Shown: positions 50,616 to 57,904 of the stretch, piece after piece
How positions within the stretch are numbered: the first letter of the stretch is position 1
How the letters are laid out: each line of letters begins with the position of its first letter
Virus record (IMG/VR): IMGVR_UViG_3300031772_000002
Location: 1 to 64,000 of that record
DNA from: a virus
Length of the DNA: 64,000 bases
Strand: one strand, 5' to 3'
Made by a program: the position numbers and the translations under genes
The notes under the pieces: model-generated
Told to the model about the DNA's origin: nothing
The model's database searches: none
Seen by the model: only the letters and a program-made list of their open reading frames with translations

Positions 50616-51209
50616 TTATTTATTCAATAATTTTTTACGAATTCTTTTCCCACCACAATCTTCAGTATTTATAGCAGGACACGAATTACAAGCAGTTAAA
50701 CCATTCATTTGAATTAGCCAACATTCACTTGTTAAACTTCCCTGATTTATTTTTTTTTCATTAGTTATTTTTAGAGTTCCATTATCAACAATTCCATCAG
50801 ACATTGTAAAACAATTTGAATTTTCTCTTCCCCTAAGAATATCTCTACCAGTTAAATTATTTTTATATTTTGGTAAAGATAATTCTTCTTCTATATTATC
50901 AAATGATTCTGATATTTTAAATTTTGATTCTTCTAAACAGTTCCTTCCTTCAATATTAAAATATGGAATAAATAATCCAATGTTATAAAGGTATAATATT
51001 TTATCTTTAATTGTTTTATAATTTTTTTTTAATTCATCTGGAAATGTTTCAAAAATGTCTAATGACAATATTGAAACCAATACTTCCAACATGGAAAGTT
51101 TTTCTGTTATTTTATTTGTTTTAAGTTCAATTAAAAAATGAATTTTGAAATCAACAGTTTTTTGTTGATTACTTAAAAAAATATTTTTTTGTATTTCTCT
51201 AAAATGCAT
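50616..51209 (-). CDS. Hypothetical protein with C-terminal cysteine cluster, 197 aa
   Basis: Helical N-terminal half. The C-end SECWLIQMNGLTACNSCPAI followed by DCGG has five cysteines, possibly a metal site. Also DIFETFPDELKKNYK and LTGRDILRGRENSNCFTMSDG. No family recognised. A basic tail (GKRIRKKLLNK) ends the protein. Confidence 0.55.
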   Translation of the reverse strand: MHFREIQKNIFLSNQQKTVDFKIHFLIELKTNKITEKLSMLEVLVSILSLDIFETFPDELKKNYKTIKDKILYLYNIGLFIPYFNIEGRNCLEESKFKISESFDNIEEELSLPKYKNNLTGRDILRGRENSNCFTMSDGIVDNGTLKITNEKKINQGSLTSECWLIQMNGLTACNSCPAINTEDCGGKRIRKKLLNK

Positions 51210-51353
51210 CTTTTATTCCCTTTCTTTTGATTAAAAAAAAATATTTTATATATATATTAATAATTAAGTTAAACCAATCTATAATAGTTATTTCATAATT
51301 TTGTTAATAATAACTAAACATATCCTACTGCTATGTAATTCATTTATAAATTT

Positions 51354-51815
51354 TCAATCCAATATTGCTGAACAATTTCCGAAGCACTTACCATTTTCAA
51401 TAATGTATTCATTGCATTCTTGACAAATATTTTTAACTATATATTCTTTTGCTTCTAAATCATAATAAGTAATATACTGTTCCACTAAACATCCTTTGCC
51501 ATTATAATCATAACTTGTTACTTCAAACGGATGTCCAAGTTTTTTGTTATATTTACACGATGTTTTAATTATTATTCCGTCGCCCCATTCACTTGTAAAT
51601 TCTGCATCAACTATTTCACTATCCTCTTTTTTTTTATTATTATTAGAATAGTATTTACAAATTGAAGCAATAAACTCTGGAATATAATTAATTGGAAATT
51701 GTTCTGATATTTCTTTTTTAATTATTAGTTCCAATAGTTCATTTGTTGCTTTTCTTATTGAACATATTTTGTTCAAATAGCATGCATAACAATTAAAATA
51801 TTTTTTTTCTTCCAT
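51354..51815 (-). CDS. Hypothetical cysteine-rich protein, 153 aa
   Basis: Two cysteine groups, CYACYLNKIC at the start and ICQECNEYIIENGKCFGNC at the end, may bind one or two zinc ions. The centre is strand-rich (DGIIIKTSCKYNKKLGHPFE). Starts 4 nt after the previous gene. Not recognised. Confidence 0.55.
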   Translation of the reverse strand: MEEKKYFNCYACYLNKICSIRKATNELLELIIKKEISEQFPINYIPEFIASICKYYSNNNKKKEDSEIVDAEFTSEWGDGIIIKTSCKYNKKLGHPFEVTSYDYNGKGCLVEQYITYYDLEAKEYIVKNICQECNEYIIENGKCFGNCSAILD

Positions 51816-51819
51816 ACTT

Positions 51820-52089
51820 TTATCCTTTGATATATGATTTTGATTTTAGTGAATCTATTTTATTACAATTAAGATCATGAATAATGATATCAATTATAAA
51901 ATTTTTATCCATTTGATTTTTTTCTGCCAAATCAATAAAAGTATTCAGATCATAAAATGCTTTTATTCCTTTATATTCTTGGAAATACATCATAGATAAA
52001 ATAATGTCTATGGTATTAATTTCTGTACATTTTGTATATTCTAATATTTTTTTTTCTATAGTAAGAATATCATCATATCCGGGTTTCAT
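51820..52089 (-). CDS. Hypothetical protein, 89 aa
   Basis: Preceded by AAGGAAA. Helical, acidic. Its leader (52086-52148) is duplicated at 52488-52548 in front of a different start, see the repeat entry. Function unknown. Confidence 0.5.
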   Translation of the reverse strand: MKPGYDDILTIEKKILEYTKCTEINTIDIILSMMYFQEYKGIKAFYDLNTFIDLAEKNQMDKNFIIDIIIHDLNCNKIDSLKSKSYIKG

Positions 52090-52148
52090 TTTTTTTCCTT
52101 ATATTAAATAAATTTTTTCATTACCAACTGAAATTTCGTACAACGGTT
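52086..52148 (-). repeat. 60-bp leader repeat, copy 1 (copy 2 at 52488-52548)
   Basis: The block from the start codon of the 89-aa gene back through AATTTCAGTTGGTAA to GTACAACG is repeated almost exactly about 400 bp upstream. In both places it includes an AAGGAAA ribosome site and ends in the recurrent dyad of this region. Copy 2 leads into a different 35-codon frame, so the leader has been duplicated and joined to new sequence. Confidence 0.8.
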
Positions 52149-52150
52149 CG

Positions 52151-52396
52151 CTAAATGGCTGATAGTTGCCGCATTCGCTCAACCAAATCTTTAACATTCG
52201 CTATATCACAATCCTTAATATGAATATCAGAAAGTTCGTTTGCAAAAGCGTCAATTTCATTCTTTAGCTGCTGTGCGCTGTTGGCAATTTCTACAACACG
52301 TTTCAGAGCTTGCCATGCGTCCTTTAATTTTACACCATAGTTCAATTGCGGAAATTCAGATTCTATGATTGATAGTGCCTCTTTACCAGAAAGCAT
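52151..52396 (-). CDS. Hypothetical helical protein, 81 aa
   Basis: AAAGGAG lies 6 nt before the ATG. Heptad-like helices (AWQALKRVVEIANSAQQLKN, EIDAFANELSDIH). The C-terminal DLVERMRQLSAI resembles AVNELRELSDVY in the protein at 57469-57798, and both genes end within the same dyad repeat, so they are distant paralogues. GC is higher than in the surrounding late genes. Confidence 0.6.
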   Translation of the reverse strand: MLSGKEALSIIESEFPQLNYGVKLKDAWQALKRVVEIANSAQQLKNEIDAFANELSDIHIKDCDIANVKDLVERMRQLSAI

Positions 52397-52490
52397 GGTA
52401 AACTCCTTTCAAAAAATTTAAGAGCAAAATTGAAGTTAATTTAGCAAATGTATACAGTCGGAACAGCATTGCATACTTTTTGAGTTTCAT
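52383..52490 (-). CDS. Possible 35-aa leader peptide
   Basis: An AAGGAAA ribosome site (from the duplicated leader) precedes an ATG at 52490. The 35-codon frame (MKLKKYAMLFRLYTFAKL...) ends 14 nt inside the next gene's start, which would allow coupling. Parts of its DNA copy other genes nearby, so it may be a chance product of recombination. Confidence 0.25.
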   Translation of the reverse strand: MKLKKYAMLFRLYTFAKLTSILLLNFLKGVYHAFW

Positions 52491-52595
52491 TTTTTTTCCT
52501 TATATTAAATAAATTTTTTCGTTACCAACTGAAATTTCGTACAACGTTCCACAAACGGGCGAAGTTCTCGCCTATAATTCTAACTCCATAGTCAA

Positions 52596-52829
52596 CTACG
52601 GGTATTTTGTCATTTGTGTGTTATCAGCTGCAAACTGGATTACCGTATCTTCCAACATGGCCTGAAACGAAGTTACGATAGTTTCAAGTTCGTTGGTTTC
52701 AAGATTATTTACATAAGAAGAAGTCATTCCATTAAGTCGTAAAACTCGTTTCATGCGAACACGCCAGCGAGCTTCATCCGAAGAATATTTAGTCATAAAA
52801 CTTCCTTTCTTGGCATCGCCTATAAACAA
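52596..52829 (-). CDS. Hypothetical protein, 77 aa
   Basis: The 77-aa frame opens MFIGDAKKGSFMTKYSSDEA; the inner start MTKYSSDEA at 52796 (66 aa) has AAGAAAGGAAG directly before it and is the more likely one. Helical with EARWRVRMKRVLRL and FQAMLEDTVIQFAADN. Preceded by TTTATAGGCG (about 52815-52824). Not recognised. Confidence 0.55.
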   Translation of the reverse strand: MFIGDAKKGSFMTKYSSDEARWRVRMKRVLRLNGMTSSYVNNLETNELETIVTSFQAMLEDTVIQFAADNTQMTKYP

Positions 52830-52872
52830 AAAATGCAGTTTATTGACACTAATTTAGCAAACGTATATAGTG

Positions 52873-53085
52873 CTACTTTCCTAACTGTACACAATTTCCA
52901 TTTAAACACTGATTTTTTGATCCAAGTGCATAACCGCATTCGGAACAGCATTGCATACTTTTCTGGTTATATGATACAGAATGGGCGCCATATTTAGAGT
53001 ACTGTTGCGTAAATATCAAATAACCGCACCATACTCCAAAACCAAATATTGGAATTAATAACAGAAATAATATAATGAATATCAT
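52873..53085 (-). CDS. Small membrane protein with zinc ribbon, 70 aa
   Basis: One N-terminal hydrophobic helix (MIFIILFLLLIPIFGFGVW), then a cytosolic-looking tail with CCSECGYALGSKNQCLNGNC, a short zinc ribbon. The linker NQKSMQCC matches a linker in three other small genes of this region. Role unknown; may dock a partner at the membrane. Confidence 0.55.
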   Translation of the reverse strand: MIFIILFLLLIPIFGFGVWCGYLIFTQQYSKYGAHSVSYNQKSMQCCSECGYALGSKNQCLNGNCVQLGK

Positions 53086-53109
53086 ATGCAGCCTCCAAAG
53101 TTTTACATA

Positions 53110-53145
53110 ATAAAAAAAAGAATGAATAAAAATTCATTCTTATAG
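53110..53145 (-). terminator. Minus-strand terminator
   Basis: AAGAATGAAT (53118-53127) pairs with ATTCATTCTT (53132-53141); on the minus strand eight T follow. It ends the transcript of the gene at 53150-53332. Confidence 0.75.
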
Positions 53146-53149
53146 GAAG

Positions 53150-53332
53150 CTATTGAATAAGACATGAGCTTCCGTTTTTTTTTAAAAACCAAAACGACAA
53201 TTTTCCCCCTAGAAAATTAAAATCCTTTGAAGAAAAATACTTTTTATTTATGGGGTTTATCTTCCCATAAATTAAAAAGGCTTTTTTAATTAACTTATTT
53301 TTTTTTTTATTAAAAATTATTGATTTTAACAT
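53150..53332 (-). CDS. Small basic hypothetical protein, 60 aa
   Basis: AAAGGA precedes the start and a terminator follows 9 nt after the stop, which supports a real unit. Very lysine-rich with FWFLKKNGSSCLIQ at the end. No family recognised. Confidence 0.45.
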   Translation of the reverse strand: MLKSIIFNKKKNKLIKKAFLIYGKINPINKKYFSSKDFNFLGGKLSFWFLKKNGSSCLIQ

Positions 53333-53429
53333 AAAAAAATCCTTTTAATTGTTAATACTTAATTGTATTAACATAATATTTATACCATAATTTTCATAAT
53401 AATAACGTATATAATTGTTTCTATTTATT

Positions 53430-53768
53430 TTATAAATTTGATTTTGATTTTATATCCACAATCGTTGGTTCCATATTAGGTAACGGTTTCAGTTTAGGAA
53501 CTATTTTATTTTCATCAACTGTTACAATAGGAATGCCACTTTTTGGTTCAGACCATTTGCCTATTTTAAGTAACTCATTTTTCCAAACAGCTGAAACTTC
53601 GTCAGAGCAATGAGCAACCGCATCAGCCCATGTAACACCACGTCCATATGTTGATTGAAACCATATCTGATATGGTAATGATTGTGCATTATGTGGTTGT
53701 GTGGAATTGTGTAAAGTTGCACATACTTGGCAGGTCCCTGCTTTCGATGGTAACATAAACATTGGCAT
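53430..53768 (-). CDS. Phage conserved hypothetical protein, 112 aa
   Basis: The start MPMFMLPSKAGTC is chosen since GAAAGGAA lies upstream; a longer start at 53792 would use that site as coding sequence. The core CQVCATLHNSTQPHNAQSLP, then YGRGVTWADAVAHCSDEVSA, is a pattern I recognise from many phage proteins of unknown role, with a CxxC and later Cys/His that may bind zinc. The C-terminal 45 residues are proline-rich. Confidence 0.6.
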   Translation of the reverse strand: MPMFMLPSKAGTCQVCATLHNSTQPHNAQSLPYQIWFQSTYGRGVTWADAVAHCSDEVSAVWKNELLKIGKWSEPKSGIPIVTVDENKIVPKLKPLPNMEPTIVDIKSKSNL

Positions 53769-53844
53769 AAAGTTCCAATTCCTTTCTTTCAAAATATTAA
53801 AATTTTGTTTAAACTATTTGTGAAATTCTTGATATATATGATAC

Positions 53845-54078
53845 TTAACAACCATCTTTGTCATCTTTGTAACCATACAAAGACCACATTCCCATACACA
53901 TAACTCCTTTTTTAAGTTTATCGCATATAAATGTAGATCCAACGACAGGATCAATAACAATTCTTGAAGATTTAATAATTTTGTTAATTTGTAACGTATA
54001 GACATATAACTCGGCGGTACTGTTATCCTCTAATACGGTTACGTCCAAAATACAACCGTCTTCGTGATATTCAGCCAC
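53845..54078 (-). CDS. Hypothetical protein, 77 aa
   Basis: Starts with GTG behind a strong AGAAAGGAA site. Beta-rich appearance (CILDVTVLEDNSTAELYVYT). An overlapping frame at 53814-54005 is rejected as it lacks a ribosome site. Not recognised. Confidence 0.55.
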   Translation of the reverse strand: MAEYHEDGCILDVTVLEDNSTAELYVYTLQINKIIKSSRIVIDPVVGSTFICDKLKKGVMCMGMWSLYGYKDDKDGC

Positions 54079-54181
54079 AAATTATTCCTTTCTTGTGAAG
54101 GTCTATCAAATTAGAATCTTATATAATAACTCCATAAAAAAAATTTATTTCTCCAAGCGTTTGCCAAATGGATGCCGTTGC

Positions 54182-54379
54182 TCACCGAAGCGGGATACGG
54201 CAATCAGGACAATTTTTCATCCACGGATACTCTATTGACAAATCCTGATGGTTCTTCGAGCAATGGCATTCCTTTGGCTGTTGCTGGCTGTGCTGCGCTG
54301 ACTCCTTAGTGTCGTGCGCGGCAGTATCTTCGATGATGCGTCTCAATATTTTTTTACACTGATCTTTCGTAACAAGCAT
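54182..54379 (-). CDS. Small zinc-ribbon-like protein, 65 aa
   Basis: Helical start, a Gln/His-rich linker, then CHCSKNHQDLSIEYPWMKNC PDC, giving up to four cysteines and two histidines for metal. GC is clearly higher than average. Preceded by TTTATAGGCG (about 54403-54412) and followed by a copy of the intergenic dyad. Confidence 0.5.
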   Translation of the reverse strand: MLVTKDQCKKILRRIIEDTAAHDTKESAQHSQQQPKECHCSKNHQDLSIEYPWMKNCPDCRIPLR

Positions 54380-54436
54380 ACATCCTCATTTTCTTGCCAC
54401 GCCTATAAATGGTTCGGCGTAGCATTGACAGCAACT

Positions 54437-54820
54437 TTATAAATGGTGCTGTTGTAGACAAGTAATAGCTGCTTTGATATGATTAACTGCGTTATCTACT
54501 TGTAAACAGCGCAAATAAGCCAATGCATCGTTTAGGTCTGCAATGGCATCCATTTGTGTTTGGTTGGTGGGTTTAAATTTTTCTTCCACTAGTAATTCCA
54601 ACAATCTCTTTTGTCCAGGAGTTACATTTATTTTATTATCTATTGCCCATCTACTAATAATTTCATATATTTTAATATGTAATTGTTGTAAGATAGATTG
54701 ACAATTTCCATCGAGACTGCGTTGAGTCTCGATGTCATACCGATATCCACACTCATCACACAATTCCCACATATCATTCCATAAATGATCTATCTCTTTT
54801 TGACAATTTCTGCATTTCAT
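54437..54820 (-). CDS. Hypothetical protein with N-terminal zinc ribbon, 127 aa
   Basis: The start MKCRNCQKE at 54820 overlaps the stop of the upstream gene and has GGAAA before it. KCRNCQKEIDHLWNDMWELC DEC is a clean four-Cys ribbon; a helical domain follows (LLELLVEEKF, AIADLNDALAYLRCL, AVNHIKAAITCLQ). Probably a protein- or nucleic-acid-binding adaptor. Not recognised. Confidence 0.6.
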   Translation of the reverse strand: MKCRNCQKEIDHLWNDMWELCDECGYRYDIETQRSLDGNCQSILQQLHIKIYEIISRWAIDNKINVTPGQKRLLELLVEEKFKPTNQTQMDAIADLNDALAYLRCLQVDNAVNHIKAAITCLQQHHL

Positions 54821-55278
54821 AATAAATTTCCAATCTTTTTTTTGGAACGAAACCAAGGTATTTTTTTATCTTGTGGATTGTCAGATGAGGAACTACCAGT
54901 TATAATTTTCGGATGTTTGCGATATACCTTATAACCAAGACTATTACATTTTGATACAGACAAACCTATCAAATTTACAACTGCGTCAACACCAAATTCT
55001 TTCGATACAACTATATCTCCACTAATGCATTTTCCTTTCTTAACAAGTTTCATTTCTTTTCTCAATCTCAAATCGAACCTCCTATAAAATTTATTTTTAC
55101 CGTTCGTTTTTTCTTCTACGCCACACCTTGCGTATTCTATTTTTATTAATTTAATCACACCAGAAAAAACTTCATCGTTACATTCATTTTCTACAAATGC
55201 AACTATTTCTTTTTTTGATTTACCTTTTAGTAACGTTTCTTTGTCTGTGTCAAATTCAAATGTAATCCATAATTTCAT
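54817..55278 (-). CDS. Hypothetical protein, 153 aa
   Basis: The start MKLWITFEFDTDKET at 55278 follows GGAAAAGA; 17 more residues upstream look untranslated. Mixed alpha/beta with a Ser-rich, basic C-end (PWFRSKKKIGNLL). No motif recognised. Confidence 0.55.
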   Translation of the reverse strand: MKLWITFEFDTDKETLLKGKSKKEIVAFVENECNDEVFSGVIKLIKIEYARCGVEEKTNGKNKFYRRFDLRLRKEMKLVKKGKCISGDIVVSKEFGVDAVVNLIGLSVSKCNSLGYKVYRKHPKIITGSSSSDNPQDKKIPWFRSKKKIGNLL

Positions 55279-55320
55279 ATTTTCTTTTCCAGCACGGATG
55301 ATGTTTATTAGAATAAAGAA

Positions 55321-55356
55321 GGCTCCCACACAACGTTTGACAAATGTATGCCGAGC
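55321..55356. repeat. Recurrent intergenic dyad, copy g
   Basis: GGCTC (55321-55325) and GAGCC (55352-55356 region) flank the core; on the minus strand the core reads ACATTTGTCAAACGTTGT. Related cores lie right after gene ends at about 52133-52165, 52429-52460, 52537-52570, 52845-52875, 54148-54180, 54410-54450, 55598-55623, 56511-56540, 56957-56985 and 57467-57495. They share ATTTG(N2)AAACGTTGT with varying arms. Nothing like it was seen in the plus-strand structural half. Confidence 0.7.
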
Positions 55357-55572
55357 CTACCCGTAAACCTCAGAATGCGACTTACCGCAACGAATACACG
55401 AACCGCTATTAAGATCGAACTGGTGCTGACATGGTATACTTTGTTTGTTGGTGGATATAAATTTTTCCACCTCAGCTTTCAGTTTTCCGTACTTCGCTAC
55501 GACATCGGCGTGTACGGATTCTGGTAACTCCAACGCAAGGCATCTAACTACCTTATCAAATTCGGCAAACAT
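55357..55572 (-). CDS. Small protein with C-terminal zinc ribbon, 71 aa
   Basis: The start MFAEFDKVVRCL at 55572 follows GGAGG; an earlier ATG at 55620 has no site. A helical N-terminus precedes KQSIPCQHQFDLNSGSCIRCGKS, a C-x-H...C-x2-C ribbon. The KQSIP linker recurs in neighbours. Not recognised. Confidence 0.6.
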   Translation of the reverse strand: MFAEFDKVVRCLALELPESVHADVVAKYGKLKAEVEKFISTNKQSIPCQHQFDLNSGSCIRCGKSHSEVYG

Positions 55573-55597
55573 ATAACCTCCAGAGAAAACGGTTTTT

Positions 55598-55623
55598 CGC
55601 ACAACGTTTGACAAATACACGCT
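55598..55623. repeat. Recurrent intergenic dyad, copy h
   Basis: On the minus strand TATTTGTCAAACGTTGTGCG lies between a stop codon and the leader of the next gene, as for copy g; 13 nt of the core are identical between the two. Confidence 0.7.
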
Positions 55624-55625
55624 GT

Positions 55626-55817
55626 TTAGTCACGATGATTAGACATACAATCGACACAATAATGATACTCTGCTATTTCATCACAATCGTCGCACTTAAT
55701 AGATGGCGTACTTTGTTTGCTTAAGATGTAATTCCACGCTTCTAATGCAACGCCACGACCGTAACTTTGATTTTTGCCATACTTATCGTTAAACCACTGC
55801 TCGAAATTTTCTGCCAT
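55626..55817 (-). CDS. Small zinc-ribbon protein, 63 aa
   Basis: GAAAGG precedes the ATG. NFEQWFNDKYGKNQSYGRGVA is a helical head seen in other phage small proteins; KQSTPSIKCDDCDEIAEYHY CVDC is a four-Cys ribbon. Unknown role. Confidence 0.6.
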   Translation of the reverse strand: MAENFEQWFNDKYGKNQSYGRGVALEAWNYILSKQSTPSIKCDDCDEIAEYHYCVDCMSNHRD

Positions 55818-55847
55818 ATATACAACCTTTCTATATAGTTCCTTAAT

Positions 55848-56108
55848 TTATTTTTTTTTGTTTGTATTAAAGAATTTTATTTTCTCTTCTTTCTTCTCCC
55901 ACACTTTACAATTTCTATAAATACCTGAATTGTCAGAATATCTTATTATTTTTCGTTTTTTGATAATGATATAATCTGTTACACACGCAGGTAAAGATAT
56001 TAATTTAGGCAAAGGAAATTTACACTCTCCATTACATCTCGAATGTTCACCTATTGAAAAAGGAGTCCAATCCGGTTCGTATTTGCACGTTAAACATATT
56101 TTATACAT
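55848..56108 (-). CDS. Small cysteine-containing protein, 86 aa
   Basis: MYKICLTCKYEPDWTPFSIG, then HSRCNGECKFPLP and a later ACVTDY and RNCKVW: six cysteines. The first part resembles short zinc-binding phage proteins. Lysine-rich tail. Not recognised. Confidence 0.55.
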   Translation of the reverse strand: MYKICLTCKYEPDWTPFSIGEHSRCNGECKFPLPKLISLPACVTDYIIIKKRKIIRYSDNSGIYRNCKVWEKKEEKIKFFNTNKKK

Positions 56109-56121
56109 TTTGATATCCTAT

Positions 56122-56460
56122 TTAAATTTTAATAATGTTATTTACTAAAATTTTTTTTAAAAATTTATTAATTATATCTTGATTTACTTTTTCATATTTA
56201 AAGAGATCATATAAATTAGTAGATTCACTGTTTGCAGTTGTTCTTAACTTTATTCCTTCTTTTCCTTTTATCCAATATCTACAGAAATATCCTGAATATG
56301 ATTTTGAAGTTATAAAGCCATATTCAATATACGAATCTTCTATTATATTAAATTCATCTATTGCATGGCCAGGAACATATGCAATTTGATATCCTGTTTC
56401 AATTTTTGAAAGTTGCTCTTGACTTAAACTACTTAATTTTTGCATTTGCATAACATTCAT
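56122..56460 (-). CDS. Hypothetical protein, 112 aa
   Basis: The start MNVMQMQKLSSL at 56460 follows GGAG. A helical N-end with QEQLSKIETGYQIAYV, then strand-rich middle YGFITSKSYSGYFCRYWIKG resembling a small sensor or adaptor fold. Not recognised. Confidence 0.55.
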   Translation of the reverse strand: MNVMQMQKLSSLSQEQLSKIETGYQIAYVPGHAIDEFNIIEDSYIEYGFITSKSYSGYFCRYWIKGKEGIKLRTTANSESTNLYDLFKYEKVNQDIINKFLKKILVNNIIKI

Positions 56461-56647
56461 AAAAACTCCAATTTTCATCCGTTCATTATAATTTAAAAAG
56501 CATAATAATTTTGTACAATGTGTGATAAATGTACTGTCGTTTTAATTTAATATCTCTTACTTTCCAATAATTTTGAATTCCAAAAAATACCTTAGTGTAA
56601 TCCGCATTGCATAACGCCGGTGTTGTGCGCTGATTTTCGCGCTTTCC

Positions 56648-56905
56648 TTAGTGTACTCCCGGCGCTCTTTCTGTTTCATCCTCCATGAAATCAAACTGAC
56701 CCATTGCTACCTTTGCCCGTTTGTACGCATCGAAACATCCGCCATAAATTCCATCTTCTTCCGCACCCCATGATTCGATACCACGGAGTAGTCCGCTTAT
56801 AATTTCCATTAATTCCGTGACCGGCATATATGCCTCGCATTTCCGATGATGCGATAACAACGGCAATCGTCCATCGCTCGCCCAATTTTTGCATTCGCAT
56901 TCCAT
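56648..56905 (-). CDS. Hypothetical protein, 85 aa, high GC
   Basis: AAGAAAGAG precedes the ATG. CECKNWASDGRLPLLSHHRK CEAY has Cys and His that may bind metal; a helical MEIISGLLRGIESWG follows. Its GC near 50% differs sharply from the phage average, which suggests recent gain. Frames on the other strand over it are shadows. Confidence 0.55.
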   Translation of the reverse strand: MECECKNWASDGRLPLLSHHRKCEAYMPVTELMEIISGLLRGIESWGAEEDGIYGGCFDAYKRAKVAMGQFDFMEDETERAPGVH

Positions 56906-56988
56906 GTTTTTTCTCTTTCTTGCGCCGGGCTATAATAGTTCTTCAGCGCGAAAATTTGCGTACAACGTATAACAAATGTACGCCGTGT

Positions 56989-57195
56989 CTACCGCTTAGG
57001 AAAACAAGTCCACGCACGAGTATAAATTGTGTCATGAATGTAAACAGTATCTGGACACGAACATGGCGTACTTTTTTTGTTGTAAGATGTGTTTTTAATT
57101 ACCTTAATGTCAGAGGCAATATCACGGATGTTTATTATCGCAGTGATACTTCCAATAAGCAAAAAGATAAATAACAAAACCGAACCTGCTCTCAT
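56989..57195 (-). CDS. Small membrane-anchored protein, 68 aa
   Basis: One N-terminal hydrophobic helix (SVLLFIFLLIGSITAIINI), then a polar segment with KKSTPCSCPDTVYIHDTIYT. The leader has TTTATAGGCG 5 nt before the ATG. The shape is like spanin or small anchored phage proteins but no lipobox is seen. Confidence 0.5.
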   Translation of the reverse strand: MRAGSVLLFIFLLIGSITAIINIRDIASDIKVIKNTSYNKKSTPCSCPDTVYIHDTIYTRAWTCFPKR

Positions 57196-57210
57196 ATTGC
57201 CGCCTATAAA

Positions 57211-57414
57211 TTAAAGATTTAAAACATTACTTTCTGCGGGCGCACTCTTTCTTATTGCTAAATATTCCATTAAACACCGTCTGATTGTTAACGAATATAC
57301 TGCCAACGATGGTAGTTTTATCAAATCATTTTTCATAAAATTTGTTATTGCACCAATTGATTCCTGTATATCTTCAATGGTGGTAATTTCACCAGATTTG
57401 TCTATTATATTCAT
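57211..57414 (-). CDS. Hypothetical protein, 67 aa
   Basis: Preceded by AAGAAAGGAAAGGAAA. Helical, two segments (IEDIQESIGAITNFMK, LAVYSLTIRRCLMEYLAIR). Not recognised. Confidence 0.5.
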   Translation of the reverse strand: MNIIDKSGEITTIEDIQESIGAITNFMKNDLIKLPSLAVYSLTIRRCLMEYLAIRKSAPAESNVLNL

Positions 57415-57468
57415 TTTCCTTTCCTTTCTTATGTCCGCTTATAAATAAGTTTTGCGAGTGCAAATGGT

Positions 57469-57798
57469 TTACAACGGTTTATAAACGTCTGATAGTTCGC
57501 GCAGTTCGTTGACGGCATTATCTACCGCCATAGGATCAGCGGTACGATACGAAATTTCAAGTCCATCTGCAATAGCGCGAATTTTGGCTTGCAGTTGTTG
57601 TACGTCTGTAAGCTTTTTTACATTAGCGTACCGTTCGCACTCTTCATTAAGAGCACGAGTGTTAGGCTCATCTTCTCTATAAGGACAATTTTTGTCTTCA
57701 CCGTCACAGTCGTCTCTATCAATAGCACATACTGTTTTTGATTTACTTTTTACTTCTACAATTTTAACTAAAATAGTCTCTATTTTTTTGCAAGTCAT
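57469..57798 (-). CDS. Hypothetical protein, 109 aa
   Basis: AAGGAT precedes the ATG. An acidic cysteine group DRDDCDGEDKNCPYRED is followed by a helical second half whose end (NAVNELRELSDVYKPL) resembles that of the 81-aa protein at 52151. First of the dyad-flanked small genes on the minus strand. Role unknown. Confidence 0.55.
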   Translation of the reverse strand: MTCKKIETILVKIVEVKSKSKTVCAIDRDDCDGEDKNCPYREDEPNTRALNEECERYANVKKLTDVQQLQAKIRAIADGLEISYRTADPMAVDNAVNELRELSDVYKPL

Positions 57799-57834
57799 AT
57801 TAATATCCTTAATTGTTTACAAATTAATAACATA

Positions 57835-57870
57835 AATAAAAGGTTCGTGTATATAAACACACGAACCTAT
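57835..57870 (-). terminator. Minus-strand terminator
   Basis: AGGTTCGTGT (57841-57850) pairs with ACACGAACCT (57859-57868), with a T-rich tail on the minus strand. It ends the three-gene unit 59046-57905. Confidence 0.8.
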
Positions 57871-57904
57871 TATTAATTATATAATTATTTTTTTTTAAAT
57901 TTAA

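Noticed and set aside
53814-54005. 63-codon frame overlapping the 77-aa gene
   Set aside because: No ribosome site and out of frame with the GTG-started gene at 53845-54078 that has a strong one.
56830-57174. 114-codon plus-strand frame in the minus-strand array
   Set aside because: Antisense to two supported genes, with no ribosome site; high local GC explains the open frame.
52133-57495. CRISPR array
   Set aside because: The repeated dyads are imperfect, unevenly spaced and separated by genes, not by short uniform spacers.
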